Below, piece after piece: positions 30,134 to 38,692 of a stretch of 64,000 nucleotides of DNA (positions are counted from its first letter, which is position 1; each line of letters opens with the position of its first letter). Source of the DNA: Stenotrophobium rhamnosiphilum (GTDB lineage Bacteria > Pseudomonadota > Gammaproteobacteria > Nevskiales > Nevskiaceae); the NCBI RefSeq assembly GCF_003052265.1, contig NZ_QANS01000008.1:62001-126000 (forward strand), given 5' to 3'. Position numbers and translations under genes: made by a program. The notes beneath the pieces are model-generated. The model did no database searches and had not been told where the DNA came from. It worked only from the letters and a program-made list of their open reading frames with translations.

Positions 30134-30177
30134 ACTGCACAAGTGTATATTGCGCGCCACTGCACAAGTGTATATTG
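30134..30177. promoter_or_regulatory. Two 19-bp direct repeats upstream of the acyl-ACP desaturase
   Basis: ACTGCACAAGTGTATATTG occurs perfectly at 30134-30152 and 30159-30177, spaced 25 bases start to start, with TGTAAAC after the second. Each has the partial palindrome CACAAGTG and a TATATT that could be a -10 element. The second copy ends 57 bases before the desaturase start. This is a likely tandem operator for a lipid-responsive regulator, by inference; the binding protein is not encoded next to it. Confidence 0.6.
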
Positions 30178-30233
30178 TGTAAACATGCATCGGCTTTCGA
30201 TGCGTGCTTTCCCTAGCTAGAGGCCTCAAGCCG

Positions 30234-31217
30234 ATGTCAGCCGTTATGTCGTCCAGCCGCTTTGGCACACCCGACCAGATTGAAGTTCTGGTCCACCTGG
30301 AACCGCTAGTCCGCGAGCAGATCGAACTGCACAAGGGCGGCCGCAAGCTGTGGTTCCCGAATGACCTGCTTTGCGCCGACGAAAAAGCTGGCGAAGAAAC
30401 GGAAGCCGAGATCCTTCGCACCCGCGACGCCGCACGCGGCATCCCGGACACGGTTCGCGTTGCACTCGCATTGAACCTGCTGACGGAAGAAGGCCTACCG
30501 CACTTCCATCGCCTGATCGCCGTGTACTTGGGCAACGAAAGCCCTTGGAGCACCTGGAACAATCTCTGGACCGCCGAAGAAGATCGCCACGGCTGCGCCA
30601 TGCGTGACTACATCCGCGAAGTGCGCATCCTTGATATGAGCGCGTTCGAGCGTCGCCAGTTTCAGTACATCGACGCTGGCTTTGAACCGGAATGGGAAAA
30701 CGACCCGTATCGCTTGCTCGCCTACACCTCGTTGCAAGAAAAGGCGACGCAGGTTTCGCACTCCAACACCGGCCGCATCTGCGGACAGTACGAACCACGC
30801 GGCCAACGCGTGCTCGCACACATCTCGGCAGATGAGTCACGTCACTACGCGTTTTATCGCGCAGCGTTCGACGGCATTCTGAAAATCGACACCAACCGCG
30901 CACTCAACTCGCTGCTCAAAGTCGCCACTGGTTTCGCTATGCCCGGCCACGCCATCACTGGCTTTGACGACATGAGCGAAGTGCTGCGTCGCGCCAACAT
31001 CTTTGGCACGCGTCAGTATCAAAAGATTTTGGAAGAACTGTTGGAGTTCTGGAACATCGGCTCGCTCACCGGCCTCAACGACCTCGGTCGTCAGTGCCAA
31101 GAAAAGCTGATGAAACTCCCAGCACGTCTTGCACGTTTGGCCGATTACGCCGACGCAAAAACCGTGAAGCGCGGTTTTGCTTTCGACTTTATCTACAATC
31201 GCGGCATCGAAATCTAA
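30234..31217 (+). CDS. Soluble acyl-ACP desaturase (diiron, type 2)
   Basis: Predicted soluble fatty acyl-[acyl-carrier-protein] desaturase, which introduces a double bond into an ACP-bound acyl chain using a diiron centre. The two iron-binding motifs are WTAEEDRHG (E-x-x-H around residues 116-119) and ISADESRHYAFY (E-x-x-H). The 327-residue protein from the ATG at 30234 is somewhat shorter than plant enzymes, as usual for bacterial members. A GTG at 30204 would add ten residues; an ATG at 30246 would remove four. The direct repeats upstream suggest regulation. It could modulate membrane fluidity. Confidence 0.9.
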   Translation: MSAVMSSSRFGTPDQIEVLVHLEPLVREQIELHKGGRKLWFPNDLLCADEKAGEETEAEILRTRDAARGIPDTVRVALALNLLTEEGLPHFHRLIAVYLGNESPWSTWNNLWTAEEDRHGCAMRDYIREVRILDMSAFERRQFQYIDAGFEPEWENDPYRLLAYTSLQEKATQVSHSNTGRICGQYEPRGQRVLAHISADESRHYAFYRAAFDGILKIDTNRALNSLLKVATGFAMPGHAITGFDDMSEVLRRANIFGTRQYQKILEELLEFWNIGSLTGLNDLGRQCQEKLMKLPARLARLADYADAKTVKRGFAFDFIYNRGIEI

Positions 31218-31233
31218 GCAGTACGCTTCAAAG

Positions 31234-31265
31234 AAAAAGGCCCGCATTGCGCGGGCCTTTTTTTG
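31234..31265. terminator. Bidirectional Rho-independent terminator
   Basis: AAAAAGGCCCGC and GCGGGCCTTTTT form a strong stem with a five-base loop. It lies between the converging desaturase and autotransporter genes and can serve both. Confidence 0.85.
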
Positions 31266-31278
31266 TTACTGCGATGAA

Positions 31279-33501
31279 TCAATCGCCGCCAAGAATAAAC
31301 GACATGCTGCCGCGCACTGCTGCGCCGCCACCTTGTGGTGAATAACCAACACCAAGGTTCAAGGCGCTATGCCCGCTTTCATTGAAACGCGAAACGCTCA
31401 GACCCAAACCATCTTGTCCACGATAGTGGCCATAGCCTGTCGTCACCGAATACTGACCCGGCTTGAGCATGATCGGATTCGGCGTCGTTGCCATCGCGAT
31501 TGCAGTACCGCGATAAGCCGCATCGGCGACACGACCAATGAGTGCACCCGAGCCGCTCACAGCGTCTTGCAACTGTTTGAAGTTCACAGCATCTGTAGGG
31601 CCGGTGCCCGCAGCGACATTAGTGATGCGGCGTTCATTGCCAGCTGAGCCAATACTCAAGGTGTTCGCTTGATCAGCGATAGAGCCATTACCCAAGGCGA
31701 TGCTGTTCGCAGCCGCGGCGGTGGTCTGGGCATTGTTGCCAATCGCGGTGGAGAGATTGCCATTGGCCACCGCGTTGTCACCTACCGCCGTGGTATTGGT
31801 GCCTAATGCTTGTGCGCCAGTGCCCACAGCGACGGAAGACTGCGCAACGGCACCGTTACCAATAGCCACCGAATTTGATGTCACCGCCCTAGCGTTGTTA
31901 CCGATTGCCACAGCACCAGCAGCTTGCGTTGTGGCACCTGTACCCAGCGTGACCGTGTTGCTTCCGCCAGCACTCGCACCTTCACCTGCAGTCACCGTAT
32001 TCACCGCTCCCGCCGTAATGCTGACGTTCTGAAGATGCAGCTTGGTTTCAATATCCTGATCCTTGGCTTGCATCGTTGTAATGCTAGTTTCGGCAGTTGT
32101 CAGACGCGTGCCTTGCGATGAAACCGTGCCCTGCAGTGTCGTGATATTGCCCTCGGCAGTCGTCACACGTGTGGCCACTGCGTTGACTTGGCCAACGTTG
32201 GCAGCATCGGCGTTTTCGATGCCATCAGCGACATGGACGATGCGGCGTTGGTTGCCGACTCCACCCACCGAGAAAGTATTATTTTCAGTCGCAGTACTGC
32301 TATTGCCGATGGCAACCGCATTGGTCACTCCATTCAGCACGATGGAACCATTGCCGATGGCAACACTGTTGGTCGCACCTGACTGCACATTCGCACCAGA
32401 GCCAATGGCGACTGCGCTCACCGCGTTAGCGGCGGCGTTAGAACCCAAGGCAGTACCGGCCGTGCTGCTCGCGCGACTATTAAATCCAAGCGCGATGGAC
32501 GAAGAACCTGCTGCGACTGCAGAGTCACCCACCGCCGTTGACGAAGTCCCTCTGGCCTCACTCTCCACGCCGAGTGCGCTAGAACGATTGCCCTCAGCAA
32601 CGGCACCACCATTGGTGTAGCTACCATCCGGCTGAAGCACGGCAAACGAACTGCCGCCACCGACGGCTGTACTTAAACTTCCCTTAGCTTCTGCGTAAGT
32701 ACCAAAGGCGCTGCTCGCAACACCCGAGGCATTCGATGATGTACCGACCGCCGTCGCATTGCCTTGGGAAGCGTTGCTACTGGTGCCATAGGCCGTGGAA
32801 AAATCCGCAGTCGCTTGAGCAGCGCTACCTGTCGCTGTAGCGTTGGCGCCGGCGGCTTTAGTCAGGCGTCCAATAGCAACGGAATCTTGACCACTCGCAA
32901 TACTGCTACTACCGACGGCACTAGCGCCGAATTTTGTCGCTGAGGCGCCATTGCCGATGGCTGTCGAGCCTTCGCCTTTAGCAGAACTGGCATTGCCAAA
33001 AGCACTGGCTCTCAGCTCGGTCGCTTGGCTACCAAAGCCCACTGCCGTGGCAGCACTCTCTGTCGCTTGGCTATGCGCACCCACGGCAACAGCGCCGTAG
33101 GCGCCCGTGGCACGCGCGCCTTTAATCTGATTAGTCCCATTAATCGGGTCATTACCATTCTCAAACCCGCCACCAATCGCGACATTGCCCAGTCCACTAG
33201 CGGAAGCAGGATCAATCTGAGTCCCACCCTGTGAAGTTGGACCGCTTCCGATTGCGACAGCCCCTTCCGCAAGTGCCGTCGTGCTGTTTCCTATTGCGAT
33301 TGAATTTTGGTCCTGAGCTATTGCACCTGGCCCTACGGCGACAGAACTGGGATCGGCGGGGACATTCGCGCCATCGGTCGCACCTGCAAACACCGCCGGT
33401 GCAAAAAAGCTCATTGCAATAACCGTGGCGACCAGATGGCGCCGAAATGTTGGCGCAGCGTCGCGCGAACTCTTTGTTTTTATTACGTGCTGATTCGTCA
33501 T
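31279..33501 (-). CDS. YadA-like trimeric autotransporter adhesin
   Basis: Surface adhesin of the trimeric autotransporter (type Vc) class, 740 residues. The long signal peptide ends near AVFA (about residue 39). The passenger is a head of many 14-residue Hep_Hag repeats (pattern SxAIGxxSxA, for example SVAIGNGAVAQ) from about residue 50 to 420. Next comes a short stalk/neck (NVGQVNAVATRV and a T-T-A-E heptad region), then further head repeats, a second neck (DAVNFKQLQDAV) and the C-terminal YadA anchor of about 70 residues ending in FILGGD, which forms the trimeric barrel. I chose the ATG at 33501 because AGGGAG lies nine bases upstream; the frame reaches 33558. It is divergent from two LuxR-type genes that may control it. 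Confidence 0.93.
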   Translation of the reverse strand: MTNQHVIKTKSSRDAAPTFRRHLVATVIAMSFFAPAVFAGATDGANVPADPSSVAVGPGAIAQDQNSIAIGNSTTALAEGAVAIGSGPTSQGGTQIDPASASGLGNVAIGGGFENGNDPINGTNQIKGARATGAYGAVAVGAHSQATESAATAVGFGSQATELRASAFGNASSAKGEGSTAIGNGASATKFGASAVGSSSIASGQDSVAIGRLTKAAGANATATGSAAQATADFSTAYGTSSNASQGNATAVGTSSNASGVASSAFGTYAEAKGSLSTAVGGGSSFAVLQPDGSYTNGGAVAEGNRSSALGVESEARGTSSTAVGDSAVAAGSSSIALGFNSRASSTAGTALGSNAAANAVSAVAIGSGANVQSGATNSVAIGNGSIVLNGVTNAVAIGNSSTATENNTFSVGGVGNQRRIVHVADGIENADAANVGQVNAVATRVTTAEGNITTLQGTVSSQGTRLTTAETSITTMQAKDQDIETKLHLQNVSITAGAVNTVTAGEGASAGGSNTVTLGTGATTQAAGAVAIGNNARAVTSNSVAIGNGAVAQSSVAVGTGAQALGTNTTAVGDNAVANGNLSTAIGNNAQTTAAAANSIALGNGSIADQANTLSIGSAGNERRITNVAAGTGPTDAVNFKQLQDAVSGSGALIGRVADAAYRGTAIAMATTPNPIMLKPGQYSVTTGYGHYRGQDGLGLSVSRFNESGHSALNLGVGYSPQGGGAAVRGSMSFILGGD

Positions 33502-33739
33502 GACCATCTCCCTGAAAGTTGAGTTAGCCGCGACAGGTGGATGATGCAATTTGCTCATTCCTGTCCCGCGGCCGCGTCATAGAGATAGCCTTGCATCGAC
33601 TTTTGCGCCCCATAAGGGCTAATAGGGATTGCTTAAAGTCCTTGTAAAAGCTACTAATACAAGCAAGCTCAAATGGATAAATGAGCTACCAGAGGGAAGG
33701 ACCCCCGGCAGAAATGCCATTGGTGATTTGGGGAATGTG

Positions 33740-34876
33740 ATGTCGATTCTCAAAGCCGCGACGCGTGCATCAGCGCGGATTCGGCAATTAGCAACGCTTG
33801 ATATCAGTGGCCCGCAACTCGCGCCGCTGGTACTGCAAGAGCTGCATGCGCTGCTGCCGTTTGAAGTGGGCATCTATAACCACACCGCAGCGGATGGCAG
33901 CTATCACTACTTTGTAGACGAGCAGAATGCGGATCAGGTTTTAACGCCGATGAGCGTTGATCCCTATTTTTTTCAGCTCGAAAATGAAGTGGTGCGCCCA
34001 GAGAGTGAGTCTGTGCTTTGCGAATTCGGCCCCACGCCGATGACAGAAGCCTTGCGCATCTCACGCTCGGAATTTCTACAGCACCCTTACTACAACGAAG
34101 CATTGCGCCTCGCCGGTGGCGATGATGGCGTAAGAATGTTGCCGCGCTCACGCGATGGCCAACCCGTTGGCCGAATCCTGATTGGCCGCGACTCGCGCAA
34201 GCATCACGATCAACTGATTTCACGCGCAGATTTGCAAGCAATGACACGCGTACAACATTGGATCTCGCACGCGCTACAACCGCGCGAACTTACACCAACG
34301 CTCGAATACGATACAAACGATGTCGCCCTGCTCGTCGTTGGACACGATATGCGCTTGCAGCACTTATCTCCCAATGCAGAGCGCCTCGTATCGCTAGCCT
34401 TTGGTGGTCGATGGAGACGCCAAGGCAGCTTGCCTGAAGCACTTGTGCAAGTTCTGCGCGGCCTGCGCCAGCTGAACAAATCAGAACATCACGCTTGTCC
34501 GCCAGTGCTAGACAAAATCAGTCCCTGGGGACGTTTTAGTTTCCGCGCGCATCTATTGGATGCGACGCCCGCAAATGTCTCCGAGCTCATTTCAAACAAT
34601 TCACATATCAGTGCCTACGGCATCACCGTGACGCATGAAGTGCCGAAAGCATTGCGCTTGATTACCGCCGTGCAAAAAACCGACCTGCCGCAACGACAAG
34701 CCGAAGTTTGTTATTGGCTCGCGAGTGGTTACACGCATCAAGACATTGCAGACCGCAACGGCATCAGCATCAACACCGCGATTTATCACAGCCAACAGAT
34801 CTACTCGCGATTTAACGTTAGCAATCGCAAAGAATTGGCTTTGCAGTTATTAACAACGAGTGCGACACAACATTAA
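33740..34876 (+). CDS. LuxR-family transcriptional regulator, copy 1
   Basis: A 378-residue regulator with a C-terminal LuxR/FixJ-type helix-turn-helix (about 315-370): the region LPQRQAEVCYWLASGYTHQ followed by DIADRNGISINTAIYHSQQI. Residues about 15-175 look like a GAF-type sensor with PLVLQELHALLPFEVGIYNH, and a second domain follows (ALLVVGHDMRLQHLSPNAERL). No phospho-acceptor receiver is seen. The start is set at 33740 because GGGGA precedes it and the protein then aligns end to end with the next gene; the frame stays open to 33629. It is a tandem duplicate of the gene at 34936 and divergent from the adhesin. Confidence 0.88.
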   Translation: MSILKAATRASARIRQLATLDISGPQLAPLVLQELHALLPFEVGIYNHTAADGSYHYFVDEQNADQVLTPMSVDPYFFQLENEVVRPESESVLCEFGPTPMTEALRISRSEFLQHPYYNEALRLAGGDDGVRMLPRSRDGQPVGRILIGRDSRKHHDQLISRADLQAMTRVQHWISHALQPRELTPTLEYDTNDVALLVVGHDMRLQHLSPNAERLVSLAFGGRWRRQGSLPEALVQVLRGLRQLNKSEHHACPPVLDKISPWGRFSFRAHLLDATPANVSELISNNSHISAYGITVTHEVPKALRLITAVQKTDLPQRQAEVCYWLASGYTHQDIADRNGISINTAIYHSQQIYSRFNVSNRKELALQLLTTSATQH

Positions 34877-34935
34877 ACTGCACCAGGCCCCACCCCTCTA
34901 ACCGTTAACACCTCCGCTGGCTTTACGGAAGATCG

Positions 34936-36072
34936 ATGTCAAATTTCAGAGCAACTGCCCGCGCCTCTGCACGGTTGAAACAATTAGCAACACTAGACAT
35001 CAGTGGCCCACAACTGGTGCCGCTTGTTATGAATGAGCTGCATGGGCTGTTCTCGTTCAACGTCGGCATTTACGACCACACGACAGCCGATGGTGACTAT
35101 CACTTTTTTATCGATGAGCAGAATGCGGACAAGGTTCTGACGCCGATGATCGCGCATCCTTATTTTCTGCAACTTGAGAATGAGGTGATGCGTTCGCGGC
35201 GCAATTCTGAGCTCTATGAATTTGGCCCGACTCCGATGACGGAATCCATGCGGATTTCACGTTCGGAATATCTGCATCATGCATTCCACAACGAAGCGCT
35301 GCGCCCCGCTGGCGGCGACGATGGCGCTCGCTTGCTGCCACGCTTACGTAACGGTCAACCACTGGGCCGATTGATTCTGGGACGCGACTCTCGCAAACAT
35401 CACAACCAGCTCGTCAGCCGCGCCGAACTACAACCGATGGCGCGCGTGCAGCATTGGATCGCTCACGCACTGGAGCCACGCGCCCCGACAGCAACACTCG
35501 AATACGACAACAAGGAATGTGCGCTGCTCATTGTGGGTGGCGATATGCGTCTGCGTCATTTATCACCGAACGCTGAGCGGCTGATGACGCTCGCATTTGG
35601 TGAGTACTGGCGTCTGAAAGGCTCACTGCCAGAGGACCTGCTGCGAGTTCTGAGCTCAATACGCCAGATCAATCATCAGGATCATGCCGGGCAGCCGCCC
35701 GCTCTGGATAAAAATAGTCCTTGGGGGCGATTTAACTTCCGGGCGTACATTCTCGATGCAACGCCGGAAAATGTCGGAGAACAAATTTCTAACGGCAATC
35801 ACGTCATTGCCTACGGCATCACCGTGACGCATGAAGTACCCGTTGCATTGCGTTTGATCGAAGCGGTGCATCACTCCCGACTGACGTCACGACAAACTGA
35901 AATTTGTTATTGGCTGGCGCGCGGAGCGCAGCATCGAGAAATTGCCGATCGCTGCGGCATCAGTATCAACACCGCGATTTATCACAGCCGCCAGATTTAC
36001 GCGCACTTCAACGCCAACAATCGTCAGGAACTGGCGACACAATTATTGGCGAAGAACGCGACTCGCCATTAG
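34936..36072 (+). CDS. LuxR-family transcriptional regulator, copy 2
   Basis: A 378-residue paralog of the preceding gene, colinear over the whole length, for example LATLDISGPQL near residue 20, FGPTPMTE near 95 and the shared HTH core GISINTAIYHS. The C-terminal LuxR HTH (LTSRQTEICYWLARGAQHRE) is intact. The sequence has diverged clearly from copy 1 (many substitutions, no frameshift), so the duplication is old and both copies are probably functional. It lies 59 bases after copy 1. Ligand and target genes are unknown. Confidence 0.88.
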   Translation: MSNFRATARASARLKQLATLDISGPQLVPLVMNELHGLFSFNVGIYDHTTADGDYHFFIDEQNADKVLTPMIAHPYFLQLENEVMRSRRNSELYEFGPTPMTESMRISRSEYLHHAFHNEALRPAGGDDGARLLPRLRNGQPLGRLILGRDSRKHHNQLVSRAELQPMARVQHWIAHALEPRAPTATLEYDNKECALLIVGGDMRLRHLSPNAERLMTLAFGEYWRLKGSLPEDLLRVLSSIRQINHQDHAGQPPALDKNSPWGRFNFRAYILDATPENVGEQISNGNHVIAYGITVTHEVPVALRLIEAVHHSRLTSRQTEICYWLARGAQHREIADRCGISINTAIYHSRQIYAHFNANNRQELATQLLAKNATRH

Positions 36073-36074
36073 CT

Positions 36075-36353
36075 TCAGCGGCGCACTTCAAATCCAAGCG
36101 CGTCCGGCTGGGTGTCGTTGATGATCCACTGTATGCCATCGACTCGCGCTAACGTCGGGCCGTGGCGCATCCAGGCTTTCAAGGTTTCCAATGCAGGCCC
36201 GGGGCCGCTGACCAAGCCCTCGACGCGGCCATCCGGCAAATTACGGACCCAGCCATTCAGTCCTAACTGGCGCGCCTGTTCTGCGGTGGACTGTCGGAAA
36301 TAGACCCCTTGCACGCGGCCGGTGACGATAAAGCGGTAACATTCGTCTGTCAT
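36075..36353 (-). CDS. acyP: Acylphosphatase
   Basis: Small cytosolic enzyme (92 residues) that hydrolyses acyl phosphates. The signature FIVTGRVQGVYFRQST contains the catalytic Arg, and GWVRNLPDGRVEGLVSG contains the catalytic Asn; both motifs are complete. It converges on the second LuxR gene with two bases between their stops. Confidence 0.95.
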   Translation of the reverse strand: MTDECYRFIVTGRVQGVYFRQSTAEQARQLGLNGWVRNLPDGRVEGLVSGPGPALETLKAWMRHGPTLARVDGIQWIINDTQPDALGFEVRR

Positions 36354-36382
36354 TTTTGTGAAAGCTGCTTTGGTCTTATCTC

Positions 36383-37072
36383 ATGGGCATTTTAAACCGC
36401 ATCCGCAAAGGTCTTGAGGTCATTGGCGTTCGCTCGTCCGAAGACGACCTGCCGATGAAGGATCGCGAAGAACTCTCGTTTGCTGCCGAAGTACCGGTTG
36501 ACGGTGCTAATGCGCCCCTGTGGCGCGTTAATGTGCAGCTGGTCACGGAGCCGCATGGCGATGGCGAACGCGTGCGTTTGCGTGCACATGTGCAAACCAA
36601 TTTTGCTTCGCTGCGCCCGGCACTCACCGCGACGAGCGGCAAGAGCGACACAAAGGCGATTGGCAATGGTCGCAGCGGAAAATCGCTAAGCCTTACTCAA
36701 CGCACCACCGCATTGGCGCAACGCGCGCTGGAAAATCCGGTGGTTAACTTCTTGGCGCAGCCGCTGCTCAAGCACGATTTCAATACCTGGATTGATTTGC
36801 AGGCCTCGACCGCTTCACTCGACGCTGGCGCTCACGCGCTGGTTCCGCAAAGCGAAAAGCTCACCGCAATGGGTATCCGCCCTGCACGCAGCAAAGATGG
36901 TGGGCCGGTTGCGGAGTCGTGGTCGGGTCAGTCACCCAACGGCTCGGGCTTTGCACAGGTCTCGATTATTCAGATGGAAAAGAAACATCTGCCGGCACAG
37001 CTGGTGAAGATGTTGGGCGACAAGCCGTTTCAGATGGCTGGGGCGATTATTAATACCGTCGAAGAGAAATAG
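36383..37072 (+). CDS. Conserved-looking hypothetical protein
   Basis: A 229-residue protein I do not recognise. The N terminus (MGILNRIRKGLEVIG) could be a short amphipathic helix. A middle segment (about 90-125) is Ser/Lys/Thr-rich and probably flexible, and the C-terminal half is mixed alpha/beta with AQVSIIQMEKKHLPAQLVKM. No signal peptide or membrane helix is seen. Codon use matches the neighbours and it is divergent from acyP, so it is likely a real gene. It is separate from the downstream RND operon (about 280 bases away). Confidence 0.65.
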   Translation: MGILNRIRKGLEVIGVRSSEDDLPMKDREELSFAAEVPVDGANAPLWRVNVQLVTEPHGDGERVRLRAHVQTNFASLRPALTATSGKSDTKAIGNGRSGKSLSLTQRTTALAQRALENPVVNFLAQPLLKHDFNTWIDLQASTASLDAGAHALVPQSEKLTAMGIRPARSKDGGPVAESWSGQSPNGSGFAQVSIIQMEKKHLPAQLVKMLGDKPFQMAGAIINTVEEK

Positions 37073-37136
37073 TTGTTCGTAGGAGCGCCCGCTTCTGCGC
37101 TGCCTTTTAAAGCCAGCATCTCTGCACAAACACCTC

Positions 37137-37187
37137 CGCTCCTGCGCATCCATGCGCCCGCGAAGGTACCGTACATCCTGTACATAA
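37137..37187. repeat. Dispersed palindromic repeat, copy 2
   Basis: Second copy of the repeat seen at 25-74, with the same order of GCGCATCCATGCGC and GTACATCCTGTAC followed by ATAA. It lies after the hypothetical gene and before the RND operon, in an intergenic stretch of about 280 bases that otherwise shows no gene. Confidence 0.7.
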
Positions 37188-37353
37188 CTTAACCCTTATA
37201 TAACGCGGCTTTGCACGCGCTTTACATTAATCTAGGCCCCTAAGTGCGGGCCTGCGTTCAGACGGCATCGATCTGAACAAAATCCTGTCATTCGTTTGAT
37301 GCGCATCCAGCCAAAATCGGCGGCGCACTATTTACTGATTAGGATTTCCTCAG

Positions 37354-38646
37354 ATGAGCGCAGGACCGGACCAAGCCAACTCGTATCAGCGCGCCACTGG
37401 CGCCCCACGCAAACGCCGCAGCAAATGGTGGTGGCTGGTCGTTGTGGTGGTGATCGCCAGCATCGGCTGGATCATCTGGTCTGCCAAGCATCAGCCCGCA
37501 CAAGCAGCCGGTGGCCGCAAAGCCGGCATGGCTGGCAAGGCGATGACCGTGAACGTCGCTGCCGCGCGCAGTGGCGATATCAATCTGTATCTCTTTGGAC
37601 TCGGCACAGTCACGCCGCTGGCAACCGTTACGGTGAAGCCACGTGTTGATGGCCAACTGATGCGCATCCTGTTCAACGAGGGACAGGAAGTGAAAGCAGG
37701 CGACCTGCTCGCAGAAATTGATCCACGCCCTTTCCAGGTTCAACTCTCACAAGCACAAGGCCAGCGCGCACGCGATCAAGCCCAGCTCGAAGCAGCGCGT
37801 CTTGATCTGGAGCGTTACAACACGCTCTACACGCAAGACTCCATCGCCAAGCAGCAAGTTGATCAGCAAGCGTCTTTGGTGAAGCAATACGAAGGCACGG
37901 TCAAAACAGACCAAGCCGCAGTCGACGATGCCAAATTGCAGTTGACGTATTCACGCGTCACCGCGCCAGTGAGCGGCCGCGTGGGTCTGCGTCAGGTTGA
38001 TCCAGGCAATATCGTCAGCACTGGCGATGCCAATGGCATTGTTGTGATCACACAGCTCAAACCAATCAACGTTCAGTTCTCGCTGCCAGAAGACAATTTG
38101 CAAAGCGTGCTTGAGCAAATCCGTGCAGGCACCAAGTTGCCCGTCGACGCATACGATCGCGCGCAGACCACTTTGCTCGACAGTGGCTCGCTACTCACCA
38201 TCGACAATCAAATTGATCCGACTACCGGCTCGGTCAAACTCAAATCTACCTTTGCGAACAAAGCGGAGAAGTTATTCCCGAATCAGTTTGTCAACGTGCG
38301 CATGCTGTTGACCACTAAGCGCGGCGTCACGCTGATTCCGAGTGCGGCGATTCAGCAAGGCGCAAGTGCGGTCGGCACTTATGTCTACGTGCTGCAACCC
38401 GATTCAACAGTGAGCGTGCGCAAAATCAAAGCTGGCACAGTTGAAGGTGACAACACCGAAGTAGTCAGTGGCCTGAAAGTTGGCGAGCAAGTGGTGATTG
38501 ATGGCGTCGACAAATTGCGTGAAGGCGCAAAGGTCGCGCTGCCCAATGCCAAGCCTGCTGATGGCGCGCCAGCGACCGACGGCAAAAAGAAGAAGCGCGA
38601 AGGCGGCGGTGACAAGCCACGCCACAAACGTCCTGCTGCTGAATGA
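37354..38646 (+). CDS. mdtA: RND efflux periplasmic adaptor subunit (MdtA-like)
   Basis: Membrane fusion protein of a tripartite RND pump (430 residues). A single N-terminal anchor helix ([19 protein letters not shown]) follows a basic cytoplasmic start. Then come the first half-lipoyl segment ([26 protein letters not shown] in part), a coiled-coil hairpin (about 115-185, Gln-rich), the second lipoyl half ([20 protein letters not shown]), and beta-barrel and membrane-proximal domains. The C-terminal tail is Lys/Gly-rich. It leads a four-gene operon whose order matches mdtABC plus an outer-membrane factor. No two-component genes are adjacent. Confidence 0.92.
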   Translation: MSAGPDQANSYQRATGAPRKRRSKWWWLVVVVVIASIGWIIWSAKHQPAQAAGGRKAGMAGKAMTVNVAAARSGDINLYLFGLGTVTPLATVTVKPRVDGQLMRILFNEGQEVKAGDLLAEIDPRPFQVQLSQAQGQRARDQAQLEAARLDLERYNTLYTQDSIAKQQVDQQASLVKQYEGTVKTDQAAVDDAKLQLTYSRVTAPVSGRVGLRQVDPGNIVSTGDANGIVVITQLKPINVQFSLPEDNLQSVLEQIRAGTKLPVDAYDRAQTTLLDSGSLLTIDNQIDPTTGSVKLKSTFANKAEKLFPNQFVNVRMLLTTKRGVTLIPSAAIQQGASAVGTYVYVLQPDSTVSVRKIKAGTVEGDNTEVVSGLKVGEQVVIDGVDKLREGAKVALPNAKPADGAPATDGKKKKREGGGDKPRHKRPAAE

Positions 38647-38692
38647 TGGCCGCGCCTTTCGCGCTCGCCCTCATCCATAGCCGACTCTGATC

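Noticed and set aside
31279-33501. Repetitive autotransporter region considered a CRISPR or satellite array
   Set aside because: Repeats are in frame, protein-level and degenerate in DNA; there are no spacers of constant length.
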